The translations under genes were made by a program, and so were the position numbers. Under the pieces are notes generated by a model. That model was not told the DNA's origin and did not search any database. It worked only from the letters and a program-made list of their open reading frames with translations. From Amblyornis subalaris (taxonomy: Eukaryota > Chordata > Aves > Passeriformes > Ptilonorhynchidae), in contig JACAXG010000079.1 of assembly GCA_018881555.1 (NCBI GenBank), positions 3,897,071-3,961,070 on the forward strand: 64,000 nt of DNA. Reading direction: 5' to 3'. How positions within the stretch are numbered: position 1 is the first letter of the stretch; the number at the start of each line of letters is the position of its first letter. Below, in pieces: positions 11,140 to 24,780 of this stretch.

Positions 11140-11916
11140 TGGGGATGACACAAAATGGGGTTGAGTAACTAATATGCCCGAGGGTCATGCTATCATCCAG
11201 AAGGACCTCTTACAGGCTGGGGAAATGAGCTGTCAAGAACTTCATGAAGTTCAACAAAGGTAAGTGCAAAGTCCTGCACCTGGGAAGGAACAACCCCAGG
11301 CATCCACACATGCTAGGGGCCAGGCAGCTGGGAAGTAGCTTTGAGAAAGGACTTGGAGATCCTGGTGGGCTCCAAGCTGAACATGAGCCACCAATCCGCC
11401 CTTGGAACAAAGCTGGCTAATGGTATCCTGGGCTTCATTAGGAGTGCTGCCAGTAAGTCGACGGAGGTGATCCTTCCCCTCTGCTTAGAGCCCTGGTGAG
11501 GCCACAACTGGAGTGCTGCATCCAGTTCTAGGGTTTCTAGTGCAAGAGGGACACGGACATACTGGAAAGAGTCCAGCAAACGGCCACAAAGATGGTGAAT
11601 GGCCTAGAATATTTCTCATGTTAGGAAAGACTGAGAGAGCTGGCACTGCTTGGCCTAGAAAATCATGGGGTGCTCTCACCAGTGTGTACAAATACCAGAC
11701 GAGAGGGCTCATAAGTCACTTTTTCACTGTGTGGGTGACTGGGCACTAGCACAGGTTGCCCAAAGAAGTGTGGAATCTCTGTCCTTGGAGATACTCAAGA
11801 GCTGTCTGGACATGGTCTTCAGCAACCTGTTCTAAATGGCTCTGCTTGAGCAGGGGTTTTGGGCAAGACGACCTCCAGAGGTCTCTTACAATTTCCACCA
11901 TTCTGTGATCCTATGA
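11140..11916 (+). mobile_element. CR1 LINE, 5'-truncated, plus strand
   Basis: The copy enters inside ORF2 at a DDTK-like codon run (11144 on) and proceeds through MKFNKGKCKVLHLGRNNPR (about 11243-11300), an ANGILGF block near 11418, VILPLC near 11470, and a pyrimidine-rich 3' region. It ends TTCTGTGATCCTATGA (11901-11916), a worn octamer-type tail. The coding blocks lie in different frames and contain stops, so it is dead. The length of about 780 bp is typical of 5'-truncated CR1. It lies in the opposite orientation to the three CR1 pieces at 4350-9045, so it is a separate insertion. Confidence 0.92.
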
Positions 11917-14900
11917 CCTCTCTTTTCTCTTTGTTTTAATTTTATATCAGCTTTCATGCTTTGGTATTCAGGAAGCAGAACTAGCCGGAGAGACTGCTGC
12001 AGGACTATATGCACAGTAATCTCAAAAATTTAGATTCATTTTTCTAATTTTAACAATCTACATTTGTGAAAAACTTTGCTTTAATAAAGGAAAAGTCCCA
12101 GAAAGGTAGAGTTTAATACACACTCTGATTTTATCTGTGGAATTTAGGCTGGTGTTCTGTTCCTCTTGCACTGTGAACATTGCGTGTATTTTCACACTGC
12201 TTTTCTTCAACAAACTGTTCCTACTAGGCACATACTGATTTAATCAAATCTTACAGNTGTAGCCAAGAAGTGTTCTGAATAATAATAAGGCTTTTATACT
12301 GAATATGACTTCANTTAGAAAATATTACTGATGCAAGATGTCAGATTCATTAAACTGCCTAATTGGTCAATGTGCTTATACTTCAGAAAATTCTATTTTT
12401 TAAAGATAGATGACTTGGTTATCTAATAATCTTTTATATACCTTTTTTTGCTTTACAGTGCTGTTTGATGAATAGCTCTTGTGAATGAAAAAATTAAACC
12501 AATGATCCAGAATTAGCTTCACAAGACAGGTGAGACTTTCCAGCTTGGTGCTTTTCTGTGTGTCGTGCAGATTTTACTTGGAGACACAATATTTATTCCT
12601 CGAATAAGTTGGTCTATGTAAATTGCAAAGCATCAAGGATGCTTAATTTTTAGTTTGTTGAAAAGACCTTTTGCTGTCAGTATGACCATTCAACTTGCTT
12701 GCTAGTATTCCCCTTTCATTCGTGCAGATGGATGCAACCAAAAGAATTCTTTCTTTAATAACTAGACAAGGAGAGAAAAAGGGACAGCTTGACATTAAAG
12801 TAAATTTGATCTCTTTGCTATACATTCAATTTACTTTAGCCTATTGGTACATTTTGATGTTTAAATAACCGTATTTTTGAAACTACTGCTGTCCTTTGAG
12901 ACAGAACAACTGGTTCAGTCTTTCTCATGTTAATAAAACCATAGTGCAAACTTAAATGTAGTGATTAAACTTCTTTTTTGAAAGTAAAACATAAACAAGA
13001 CTTCTTTCTATCAGATTCTGTTAAATTTTTGCTTTAGCCCTTACTATTGAAGAAGGAAATTTTGGGAGTTCACATTTAGTTTCTAATCTGTGGTTTGGTT
13101 GTCTGTAATAAAGAGTAGCTATTTATTCTTTTAATGTCATGTCATGCACTGATCCCATAAATTGACAAAAGATTAGTCATGCTCTCGTTCTCAAAATAGA
13201 AATTTCTCCCCTAAAATTCTACTGTGTTTATTCCAATTATGATCCCATTTCATGATATCAATGAAATATTTTCATTCACAACTAAGTCTAAGTAATAAAA
13301 TATCTGTCCTACCAGTCTAAAAAATGAACTGCCTAACATTTTTGTCAGTGGAAAACCTGAAAACATTTGCCATAAATGGTGGGGAAATGAGATGACATTG
13401 GTCAACGATGTGNTAGAATGAGGACACTAGAAATGGGCAATAATAAACTGAAAATCTCTCTGGTCCATGCATTCATGCTGATTTAGAAGACAAGAGGATA
13501 GAATTTGCCTTAAGGAAAAAGTGCACAAGAACAGTGGAGCTTAGCCTGTTGGCATTTGGAGTTTATGCTACATACATAATGAAACTTCAGTTAGGATCAT
13601 TTACATTGCAGTAAGGAAAAATGTCCTAGCTTCTATGATTACTTAATACAATGGTTGATTGTTTAGACAGATTATATCTGATCNTGCTTTTAGGGAAAAT
13701 ACACTGTGAAAATCTAATTGCATAAGAGCTATTTCTGATAAACAAAAGCAGCTACAAGAGAAGCAAGCACTATCCTTTCTGCTAGGAAAGATTTAGAAGA
13801 AAATTATGTCACTGGGTGTTGCAAATGATATCCCTGGGTGCTCTACCTACTCCAGCATTAAGCATCCCGTACAGGATATAAGATGACAATGTTTCCAGAC
13901 TGTCATGCAGCACGTATAAGTGAAACTTACCCTGTCAGAACATAGAGGTAAAAGTTGAATTGGACGAAAAAGTCCTTTGATTTGCATCATGAAGTCATAT
14001 AATGTTTTATTTTTTTTTCAAGAGGATTGTATTTTTTTTCTCCTGATAGAAATTCTCACTATTTTGAGGCACAAATGAAAATTTCAATAATATTAATCCA
14101 TAGCTTTGGGAAAAATTCTTATTGATATTTTAATCATAGAAAACAATGACCCAATGGGCATTGTTATTCTTTCTGCTATATACCTCTTTACAGTTTTAGG
14201 AAACTGTCATTTTTGTTTAGAACAGAGAGGGAAGAAATTTTTAGATTTCATTTTAGCTGAGTTTTTTTTCCATATCTTAGGAACAGAAATCTTTAAACAG
14301 ATTGTGATTTAATCCTCTATTATTTAACTAACACTATATGAGACTCAGAGTAGAGTTGTCTGAAATATTCTTCTGATGTTTGGGTTCTCTCTTGCCCCTT
14401 TTTCCTTTACAGTGTCCCACCTGCATTTGTGTCTGCATGATTGCCTTTCCACACTCCAATACCAATATAAAATTTGGGACGTTCTCAAAGTTCAAGCATT
14501 TTTTATTTTTATAATAGAGGCCTCTGGCATTACTAGATTAAAAATCAGCAAAGGCATGAAAGTCATATGGGGCATTCAACATTATTTTAAGAAATGAATT
14601 TATGAAGATTGATTTATTTAGAAAATATGTATTTTCAGTAAATTTTATTTCTGGAACATGTTTGAACTTTATTGAGGTGAAGGTTTTATTGATGAAAAAT
14701 ATACTTCAATGGAATCAAAGAATCAAAGTCTGTCATTCACAGATATTGCTTAGCAGTGCATCCAAATATAATACTTACACTAGTTAATTAGTTGCCACTC
14801 ATCCAAAAAACCTTAGAATTTAATCTGCAATCATTGAAATAAAGAGGATGGGAGTTTAGGATTGGTGTGCATGACTTGTTGAAATTCCTTTTAGTGTATC

Positions 14901-17900
14901 ACAGAAGAAAATCCAGTCTAAAGAAAATGAGGTGTTTTGTGACAGGGTAAAAAATTATATTTATACAAACTTTTTCAAAACCAAAGAAGAATAAACCCAA
15001 TAAAATCAAGGACAAATAATTAGTAGGCTTCTTCAGGAAAATATCCAGGCAGTGCCTGGAGTGTATTAGTAATTGTATTACTAAGGTCATGTTTTGAATT
15101 TCATTCTTTAGTGTCTGAACAATTCTAAAGNCTTATGAAAACAGAAATTAAGTAGTTTAAGACATATACCAATGGAGTTATCAGGTATGGCCACTAAAGT
15201 AAAACAATGTAAGTCACCTGTTTAGGTAAAAATCTCTCTTGTTATTGTTTAGCACTTTGTGGCTACAAAGATTATGGCTCAGTGTCCCTGAAATTGTTTT
15301 GTGTATCAGTTTTTAATGAAAAATGGATAGGAGAGGTGTCATGTTATCTCTACAGAAATCATCTTTATTATCCAGTATTTGCAAAATTCTAATAGGATTG
15401 AGAAGCAGTTATTGTAGTCAGTATTTTCAATCTTCTTTCTTCTCTGACATTTAGTCTGTGTAAGATGGCAGACACTCTACTTATCCATGCCCATGGGTTT
15501 GTAATAATTACTCTTTTCTGCCATTTTAGGTTTGCAAGAGGTAGTGCAGGGTAAGTTCCAGGTAGATGAGAAGTCAGGTACATGGGTTCATTTGTCTCAA
15601 TGTCCCTTATCAAAATATTAGTCCCCTAATGTTTCTGACATTTCAGCTGCAGTTATTTAGTAAATAATAAATTAATTATGCAATATAGGAGATTGCATTT
15701 AAAAGTGTATGGCACCTGAACATTTCTTTCTGCTTTTCAGATTCTAAAATTCACACTTTTTATATCTATTTGTTCAATTGCATCTTATCATAAACAGTTG
15801 CCTTGCTGGAGTTATGTATGTGATCACCATCCTTACATAGGAGATACAAAACTCGAATGAAGATAAGGTTGATGTTTCTTTCCATACTGATAATAGGATT
15901 TTGTACAGAAATTCAGGAAAGCTAAAATAGCAAAACTTTATATTCAGAATATTTTGTGAAACGTGATTTTTATTTATTTGAACATATGTAATTTTTATGA
16001 ATATAATCCACCCACACCTTGAAGGCAGATGCCACTGGTATTTTCAGAGATTTCCTTCAAATCCTAATAAACACATCTAGGTACTATTTTTGTCTATGTC
16101 AACATTATGGGATACAAAAAGATACATTAATCCTGTTACATGGTAAATTAGGCAATAAGCTACGGGCATTTCCATTCTTTAATAAACCACAAAATATTTC
16201 TGATTTGTCCTCCTTATACTGGAAGATTTCAGAATAGCAGAGATGTAGAAAGCAATGAGAATGGGGTTCCAGAGATTTGGACACTTTATTTTATTTAAGT
16301 GAACCATGCTTGAGTTTATTTTCACTTTCATTTAGAGAGCTCAGGGCTGTCCATCTTTTCAGCTTTAAAAATAAGGCTCTGTTTCAAAGGTGCATGGTTG
16401 CTTTTGATTAGTGGATGCCTGATACCAAACTTGCACTTTCTGCTTAAGAAGGATGATTAACCGCCTCCTACTTACATACATAGACTGCTCAAGCCAGATT
16501 AATTAGCCTGGAAAAGAATTCTAAAAATACTTTTTCGTATCAATTTCCCATGAAAACTTTAATATACACTCTATTCCTTAAAATTACTTACTGCTTTGTG
16601 GATAGAATACTAAGCAAATGACCAGAGGTACTCTAGTGATTTAGTCCATTGTGCAAATATTTAGAAAGAAAAGTGTCTATTAGTGCATGATTGTTTTAAA
16701 AAGAGGCCATTAAAATCTAATACACCTTCTCAAATTTGATGATGTCACTTTTTCAGCATATTCAACAACCTGTGAAAAGTAGAAAATGGAGATGAAATCC
16801 TCCTCATTACCTACTGTCTTTGGAGAGTTGTTTTCTTTGAATACGTGTAATACCTCCTGTTTTTTGAACTCAGTTTAGGAAAAAGACCTATCGCGATAAA
16901 AAAATGCAGAATCCATATTTTTCTACTTGTTTAATCTTGGAAGAAATGCTTTTTCTTTTTGAGATTGTTAGAATTAGGTCTTCAAGATAATACTCTGCTA
17001 GATAAAATAGATTATTGTATCCTCTGAATCATTATTTTAAATAGAAATTAAATTTAAATTAAATTTTAAATAAAATTTAAATTTGATTAAATTTAAATAA
17101 ATTATTTTTATACATAAACATTCATTATAAGTCATTATTAAAATGGACTGGTATCTACACTAGCAGATCTCCTAACATTAAATATATATCCTGGCAATTA
17201 TAAAAATTACTGGAGTAATGTGGAGTTAATTTATATCCCGTCTTCCAAGTTTGCTGCAACACTTGACTAGACAAACGAAGTCCCACTGAGAGAGAGACTT
17301 GTCTTTTTGATATATAAGATACCGTTCTGACTTAGTTTCTTTTGCCATTTCTGACATGAATAGTGTAAACACTNATTGTACAAGGTTTTCTGTATCAAAG
17401 TTTCTCTGGATGGGAGCCAAGTGGAGAGTGAAATGAGAGAAACAGAATCTGTAGCCTGCTGGGTCATTTCTGAACCTGAGTTTCACCTTTGCATTAGGCA
17501 ACAAACCAATGAATATTCTAGATAAATTGGACTGAACATTTTGGTTTCTCTTCCAAGAACTTTGTTGTTGCTCTGTTGCATCTGAATGGCTNGGATTTGT
17601 TTCTTTTATATCTAGTAGGCATCTGATCTTATGATCTAAATTACCCCAAAGCTTATAAAGTCCTCTGCATGTACCATACTCTTATCTGAAGGAGAGCAGC
17701 TAGGAAGGACATAGTGTATCATATTAAATACTGTAAAAGTGCCATTTGCTACTTCAGGAATAGGCTTTCCTTCCGTTCTCCAAAACTCTGAAAAGTGGAC
17801 AGTGCTAAAGTCAGGGGCATTGATACTCTCTCTGTAGTGTGAGGAGCCTGGTTAATGTGTCCTCATATGCTCAGAATTAGAATGATTTATGAATTCATTG

Positions 17901-19809
17901 GAGTTTCTGCCTGAGAGTGTATCTCACTTGCACATATTCACATACACAAGCCAATACGCACTTGACTGGATGTAGACCCATTGGTTTAACCCTGCACTGC
18001 CATAAGCTTTTTCAAAGGAAATTAATGTAGACTTTTCAAAAAAACCTAATGAGAACACCAAATCTGTTCTCTCTAAGATTCAGTAGTGGAGATGGATATT
18101 TTCAAAGTTTCTTAACTTTGTGGGAAATTAAGTTTATTTGATATGGGTACCATTTTAAATGTTGTTATAGCCTAGTAGGTAAGTTACAGTTATAACTATA
18201 AAAAAAAGTTACAGATAATAGGCAAATAGATGGCTTTCAAATGACCAAAACCTGATCCGTTTGCAACTTGTTTTGTCAAACCATGCAATCCTTTATTCAA
18301 GTAAATAACTGTTCTTAGTTCAACAACTAATGCAAATACCAACCACAATATGTATATTATCCTTTTGCTACAGGATCAGTTTTCACATTTAAAATTTTCA
18401 GATACTGCGATAACATCTAAAAAACCATTGCAAATTCTTAATTTACAAAATTTTTCACTAGCACAGCAGTAGTAGAAATTATTTTTTCTTTTATTTGGAT
18501 TCCCAAGTAAAATAAAAAAAAAAACCAAAATGACAAAACTGGAAACAAGTATGAATTTACTTCAACAAAAAAATGATACTANAAAAAGAAAACTACAATA
18601 ACAAGATGATAAGTAAGATAGATGCTGAAAGTGAAATTCTCTGTCTTTGCATTCTGCTGATTAGGTATTCTAATTAGTAGTTGTTGTAATACAAGAACTG
18701 ACTGAGAAAAGATATAATAAACAACTCTGAAATTATGAAAAATATAGAAAAGGGTTTACCCAGAAAATACATTTTTTGCTTCTTAAAATGAAATAGGTAG
18801 TTGTGATCAAGGATGGTTCCAGGCAGAAGATTTTAAGTAAACAATATGAATTATTTTTTAAAAAGATATACTTACATTGTGGAACTTGTTCATAAAGCTG
18901 AGAAGGTTAAAAAAATAAATGGGAATAGTAAATGGATTAAACAAATTAATTAACTAGGGCAGGCCAGGCAGAGACATAGTCTTATTTCTGCAACATGAAA
19001 GGACAGAAAAGTGAAAAAATATTTCTGTATTTTTCCTATTTCATATATTCCCAATTATTTGCTATTGGCTTCCTTCAGAAACAAGACATGGGAATATTTG
19101 GACCTATCATTACAGCCGTTGGACTACCTAGGAGAAAAGAAACTAGAAATGTCTGTCCGAACTTAAACAGCTTTCATACAAAGAGAGGTTACAGGACTAG
19201 GTTCCTTNAACTTCTAAGGGAGATGATCAGCATGAAAATCATACACACGTGTAATGTCATTGGCGAGATAGAAAAGAAAAACTTTTTTCATCTTAAATCA
19301 GGCTTTCAGAAATTTCTTTGAAATTTCTGTGAAAACATTCTTGAAATGCCTGCTATGCATTTGTCTATCTNTTTTAGGACAAGGATTGTTATTTTTCTTA
19401 TGCAAACCCACACTGGACATTATGAGAACCGACTGGCATAAAATAGTAAATTTTATTGAGAACATTCCAGTAAGAAAATGAAGAAGCTTTCTGAAAGAAA
19501 TAATTTGGATCATATCAAAAAACCTGTATGAAAGAAACACACAAAAATTAAAGTAATTGAAGGTTTTTTAAAGAAGCAAAAGTTATTTCAAAAAACCAAT
19601 TATCTGCATGATGAAGTATATGAATTATATAATTTATTGAGTACAGTCTGTAGTCACATTAAGGATTTAGTTTAGCATAATGAGCATATTCTTATGGTGA
19701 GAACAGCCAAGCACTGAAATAGGACTGCATAGAAATTCATGTAATTTCAGCAACAGATGAACTTTAAAATCCCTCCTGACAAATGTTTAGAATGGTGCAT
19801 TCAGACTTG
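11917..19809. other. Long AT-rich unique stretch, no gene seen
   Basis: Nearly 8 kb without a recognisable gene, RNA or interspersed repeat. Open frames are at most about 110 codons and show no family features. The only notable structures are a very AT-rich, partly self-complementary tract at 17036-17110 and a small palindrome at 19307-19329. It fits intronic or intergenic vertebrate DNA. Confidence 0.7.
17036..17110. repeat. AT-only low-complexity tract rich in AAATTTAAAT motifs
   Basis: About 75 bases almost without G or C, built from overlapping TTTAAATT and AATTTAAA words that are self-complementary. It could form cruciform or unwound DNA but is most simply a low-complexity AT island. 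Confidence 0.85.
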
Positions 19810-19900
19810 GTCCTGGTTTAAAGGAATAGGATGGACTGTATGATCTTCCCCATTCCCTTTCAACTCTACTGTTAAAAATTTCTATTATTCTATAATTTAA
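19810..19900 (+). mobile_element. Worn CR1 3' tail fragment
   Basis: GGATGGACTGTATGATCTTC, then CCCTTTCAACTC and finally TTCTATTATTCTATAATTT, follow the order of a CR1 3' UTR and octamer tail on the plus strand. About 90 bp are recognisable and many positions have changed, so it is an old insertion. The 5' edge is uncertain. Confidence 0.55.
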
Positions 19901-22431
19901 TGAGAGTATCTAACATTTACTCAGCTTCAGTATTACACATCCCAAAAAAGGACTTTGCTAAAGGTTAGATCAAAGAATTGAGATCCCACAATCCCAAGTG
20001 AAGAGCCTGAAAATCCTGATTAATCGCTGCCAAGTTCTGTAAACATGTAAGCACTATAGTGCTCTTGAGGATCACACAGGTTTCTGAAGAGCCATGAGAT
20101 CCTTATCCATGTGTGCTGCAAAGATGTACAGCTGTGCAGGCACCACAATGCAGGCAGATGAGTGACTGCGGTGTGGTAGAGACAGACACGAGCAAGCTGC
20201 AAATTAAAGGTGCTCTAAGTCACCATTGGCAAAATAGTCACAGAATAAGGGGTTTCTGCTTCTCAGACAGTGCACAGCTATGTCAAGAGCACAAATGCTG
20301 TGACAACATTGTCAGACTTAACATGACTGCGTATCATTTACCTCCTCATAAGGCAAAGCTGAATCTGAAAACTGAGTAGTTCTCGACCTCTCTCGCTTGA
20401 AAAACTCACACAAGCAAATGTGCTCTGAAAATATCTATTCTACAATCTCTGATCTGAGCTCATGATATATCACATGCATTTGACTTTAAGTTCAGGCACA
20501 CAGTGCCTCTTACCTATTTATACACCCTTCACATATGTACAAAAGCTAAGAAAAGCAAGCAAACTCGGTAAGTCTACATAGGCATTTATCTTCTTTTTAA
20601 AAATATGGAGATTGCAGACTATTATCCTCTCACTCCAAATAGCCCTTCAGCTTACAGAAGACCTGGGTAGAATATTGTTTGCCTCTGAAGGCTTCAAACC
20701 GACATCTCCACTTCCCTAGACAGGGGTGCGACTTAAGATCATACACTACTCTCAAGTGTCCCCTTTGAAGTACTTCCACTCCAGCAGAATGAGGAGATGA
20801 AAAAAATCCGGACTTTATAGAGTGGTTGGAAGAATTCTGTTGTCTTCTGTGTGTGTTTCAAGGACAGGGTACATTGATTAGTGAAGAACTGAGGAGAGAA
20901 ATAGGTTTTAAATACCAGTTCTCTGTAGAAGTGCCTGGCTCTGTGCTATAAGTGTTGCCCAATACAATAAGCTAAGGCTTATTTTTATTCTGAAGCACTG
21001 TCGGAAACTTTTACAATAACGCAGATATAATGATTCTGCTCAGCTTGTTTTCATGTTCTATGTCTGAATCTTGGCAAGTTGTTGCTGAACATACTTGTTA
21101 TGTTTCCCTCTCTGAGACACCTCGCTACATAAACAAAGTTGGAAGCCAATGCATTTAGCCTAAAGATCTGGAGATAACTGTGGAAGCCAGGCATCTAGGA
21201 GCACAGGCAATATCTGCTCAACAGCTGTTGTCACTGGGGTTTATGGATGTAGCTCTTAGTCCAGAGCTGGTGGGCTTATTTTATATGCTTTACTTTCCAT
21301 GTAAGGCATTGCTTCTACATGTAGAAGCAATTTCAGTGGGATTTCTTGGCTTCCTACTGGTGACCATTTATAAAGACCATAGACTGGGTCTGCAAACTAT
21401 TGATCCTCAAAATGGATGTTATCCTATCCCTTCCAGTATGTTCCTGAGAGTTATCTAGTGATATTGCTCTCCTCTAGGGAAAAAAAATGTAAAGGATGTA
21501 AACATCAAATAAAGTCATGCTTATTTCACATGCATAGTGTTAAAGCTTCACAAGCTTTCCTGTCTAATTTTTATTAAAATACCTATGTTTCCTTGAGAAA
21601 TAAGTTAATATTTCNCTGCTTCCTCTTCCAATTCTTCTACCTGATTCCTTTAATTAATTCAACTTCTTACAAGGTAAGAAACTATGTGAATTTAATGTGG
21701 CACTTCAAAAAAGTCCTTACAGTCTGATCCAGCAAGTTAGCATAGTCTTTTAATGGAAGAAACAAATCTCTGTATCTTCAGTAACTTGAAATGANACTAG
21801 GCAAAATATTCCATTGACAGTTTATATAACAGTTTTGCTTAATTTGTCTATTCTTCCTCTTGACCCAATGGTTTTCTGAGAAACCTTTCTGTAATAGATT
21901 TCAGGGCATGGCTGGTTTTCAGATTAAAAATAGAGACCCTTGAATGTCTCAATTATATTTCTAATAATAGAAGCAAATATTCAGTATGCAAAATTTCACA
22001 GGCACTTTTAATGAAATTAATTGAGTAGATCTGTCTAACAGATTCTTGCTTTCTTCTTTTTGATCTAATGACTTTAAGAGAAAGCATTTCCACAAAAGGT
22101 TCTAGTATACCAATGTAATAGAACTTGTAAACATTTGGGTGGGATTCTTTCCACATTATTCTGTTACGAAGATTGAGTCTGTTTGTCCTTTTGGTGGCAG
22201 GGAATGTAACCTACATCTGCAGGTGTTAGGAGATCTGCACCAACAGTGGCAAGTGGTGGGAGAGGAGGCTTTACCACGGGCCGACAAGTGAATTCCTGTG
22301 TTCTTCAGATCCTTTAAAAAGCTTCCATGTATTGAATTCCTAGAGCTGATTTATTTGTTTATTTCCACTATAATTTGCTGTGTTACATTCATGCTATGAA
22401 TGAAAATACAAGTCTTCCCATTAACGGACAT
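19901..22431. other. Unique DNA, no gene seen
   Basis: No repeat, RNA or coding region was recognised. The 92-codon frame at 21180-21458 (+) is hydrophobic with no family features and is probably chance. Composition is slightly less AT-rich at 20600-21500 than in the flanks. Confidence 0.65.
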
Positions 22432-22545
22432 AGGGCTATAGAATAAGTTAGGCTGGAAGGGAACTTTGGAGATACTCTCTAGTCATTACTCCAAGGCAGG
22501 ACCAACTACAAAGTTGGATCAGGGCCTAAGGTTGCACTGATTCTA
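22432..22545 (-). mobile_element. Worn CR1 3' end fragment
   Basis: The plus strand reads CTATAGAATAAGTTAGGCTGG, AAGGGAACTTTGGAGA and AGGCAGGACCAACTACAAAG in order. This is the reverse complement of a CR1 3' UTR just upstream of its tail. Only about 110 bp remain and substitutions are frequent. Confidence 0.6.
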
Positions 22546-22917
22546 ATGTGACAAAAAGGTGAGAGAGGCCAGCTTTAACAAAAGGCCTGAAAACTTTTTA
22601 CTTGCCACCTGTGTCTTTTCTAGGCCAGAAACTTCTTCATCTGTTTCTTTAAAGTCAAATTTTAAAAGGCTTTCCTAGCTGCACAAACTTCACATAGTCT
22701 TACTGGAGTGCCTTGAAAGTCACCTCTTATATTAATTCTGAGGTCTGGTTTTGGATCTGCACCTTGCTGCAAATGAGCTCCTCACCACTGCAACCTGCCC
22801 TCCCACTGGTTACTGCTTATTAATATTTTTTTCTCTTGTATAACCAAACCATATAATTTTCTCCATCCTCTCCCAATTTATTGTATTATTGCAGCTGCTT
22901 CCAACATGCGTGCATGC
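22546..22917. other. Short unique stretch before an LTR
   Basis: No gene or repeat was recognised. Its last five bases, CATGC (22913-22917), resemble the five bases just after the next LTR. Confidence 0.6.
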
Positions 22918-23655
22918 TGTCCTAGGTAACCCAAAATGTTATTTGTATTCCATATCTATCTCTGTCCAAAACTTGTTCCTGTCTCTTAAGGCCTGGCAGT
23001 GCAGCCAGAAATGGAATTGCGAGGTCAGGAGGTACCAGTCCATTTAAAAGTCAGGGTCGCTCAAGCAGGCTCAGTGGTGCGGGGCCAGGGGTGCCGTTTT
23101 CGGTGCTTGGGCAGAGCGGTTTCCCTGCTCCCGACACAGGCACAGCACAGGGAACAGCAGCACCAAAACTGGTGGACTCTGGCAGGAGGAAGCGACGGGC
23201 GGCAGTGCTGACCCCACACACGCCTGCCACCAGAACTGCTCCATACCTCCTACCTTCCCGGGGGGTTTCTTTCTGTCCACCATCTTTTCCCTTTGCCTCC
23301 CAGACCATGCGGTTACCTGGTGGGCACCTTCCTGGAGGACAGAGCTGACGCCATTCTCCCTTTGTCTCCCTGCACGCGGTCAGCAGTGGGGGCTGTCATC
23401 TTGGAAGGGGGGGTACCCCGCCATTTTGGGTGTCTCTTTGTTCTCCTGAAGTTTGTGAGATTTAGCAATTTTGTATCTAGTGGTTATTCACTGTTAATTT
23501 TTTTTTTGCATGTTTCTCATTTGCTTGTNAGTAAACTGTTATTTTTTCACTTATATCTACTCATATTCGTATTGGTGGAAAGGGATTGGTTAAAAATAAG
23601 GGGAGGTCACTCATTTTAGAGTGTCCATCTCTTTAAATTGTCTTAAACCAAGACA
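22918..23655 (+). mobile_element. Solo LTR of an avian endogenous retrovirus
   Basis: The left end TGTCCTAGG and the right end CCAAGACA form an imperfect terminal inverted repeat with TG...CA tips. The five bases outside, CATGC on the left and CATGG on the right, agree at four of five positions, as an aged 5-bp target-site duplication would. The body of about 738 bp changes from an AT-rich left end to a GC-rich, CpG-containing centre (about 23000-23440) and back to an AT-rich right end, which is common in avian LTRs. A TATA-like TTTAAAAG lies at 23044-23051. I saw no retroviral genes next to it, so it is probably a solo LTR left by recombination. Its family was not assigned, and orientation rests on the TATA-like box and the right-end sequence. 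Confidence 0.58.
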
Positions 23656-24746
23656 CATGGTTTCTTCCAAGAAGAGAAACTCTTCTAGAGATTCTCACCT
23701 GACCCAGGGCAAAACAAGCAAGATAAAGGACCTCACCTACACCTTTGGAAACAAATCACAAAGTTTATGATACACTGAAAACAGGTAAATGTGATTCAAC
23801 CACCACAGTGTTCTTAAGGAGTATTTTCAAAGTAACTTAGGGATATTAGTTTTCTGGGGATCCCAGCCACAGATGAATTGTTCCCAAACAAAAAGATTAA
23901 GCTGCTTTTTGAAAGAGGTAAAAGCCCAGTTTTCTTCTCTTTTGAATGTCTCTACCCTTCCCAGCTCCAGAGCTACTTCTGGCAACAAATTGCATTTAGT
24001 TTCTCACACGTAGATTTTCTGTTAGTTACTTCATGTAATTGACTCTGATTGATCTAATTTAGGTAAATATTCTGGATCTCATTAATTACTTAGTACCTTA
24101 GCTATAGAATAATCACATTCTCCATGAACATGATGTGAATTACTAAGTTTCTTCAGGCCAAAGAGATTTTTCTAAAAGTTTTTAATAAGCATTTTGTACC
24201 CTTTTATCAAATTAAATCATAAGAAATACTAGCCATCTCTGTTAAATGATCCAGTCTATTTAACAACAATTTTTGTTGGCAGAGGCACAAATGCTTGTAA
24301 TTTTTGACATATAAAATTCATAACAATTTCTATTTAATAATACCTCAATATGGAGGAGGCTAGCCGGATAGACTAAAAACCAATTGTATGTAAACCAGAA
24401 TGCATTTGAAATATCTTAAGCATTTCTTGGCTTAAATAAATTCTTTATGTTTTTCTTCCGTAACAATTCAACATTTCATAGTCTGAGATTTATACAGAAT
24501 ACTGTCTCTGAAATAAGGCATTCTTATGTAATAAGGTAACTGACTCAGATAAAAATAAAACTGTTTATTAATTTCAATTATCTGTAAACTGAGGTTTTAA
24601 ATATTTTTTCCTATTCTCCCAAACTTTTCTTGTGGCTTTATATTGCCTAGATGAGGGGTTACATTCTTTAGATCTAAATGTTTAGCCAGTCATATGATGG
24701 AGAGGGATTAAATTTGCTTTTTTTCTTAAGGAAAGGTCATGGCTGG

Positions 24747-24780
<34 letters not shown>

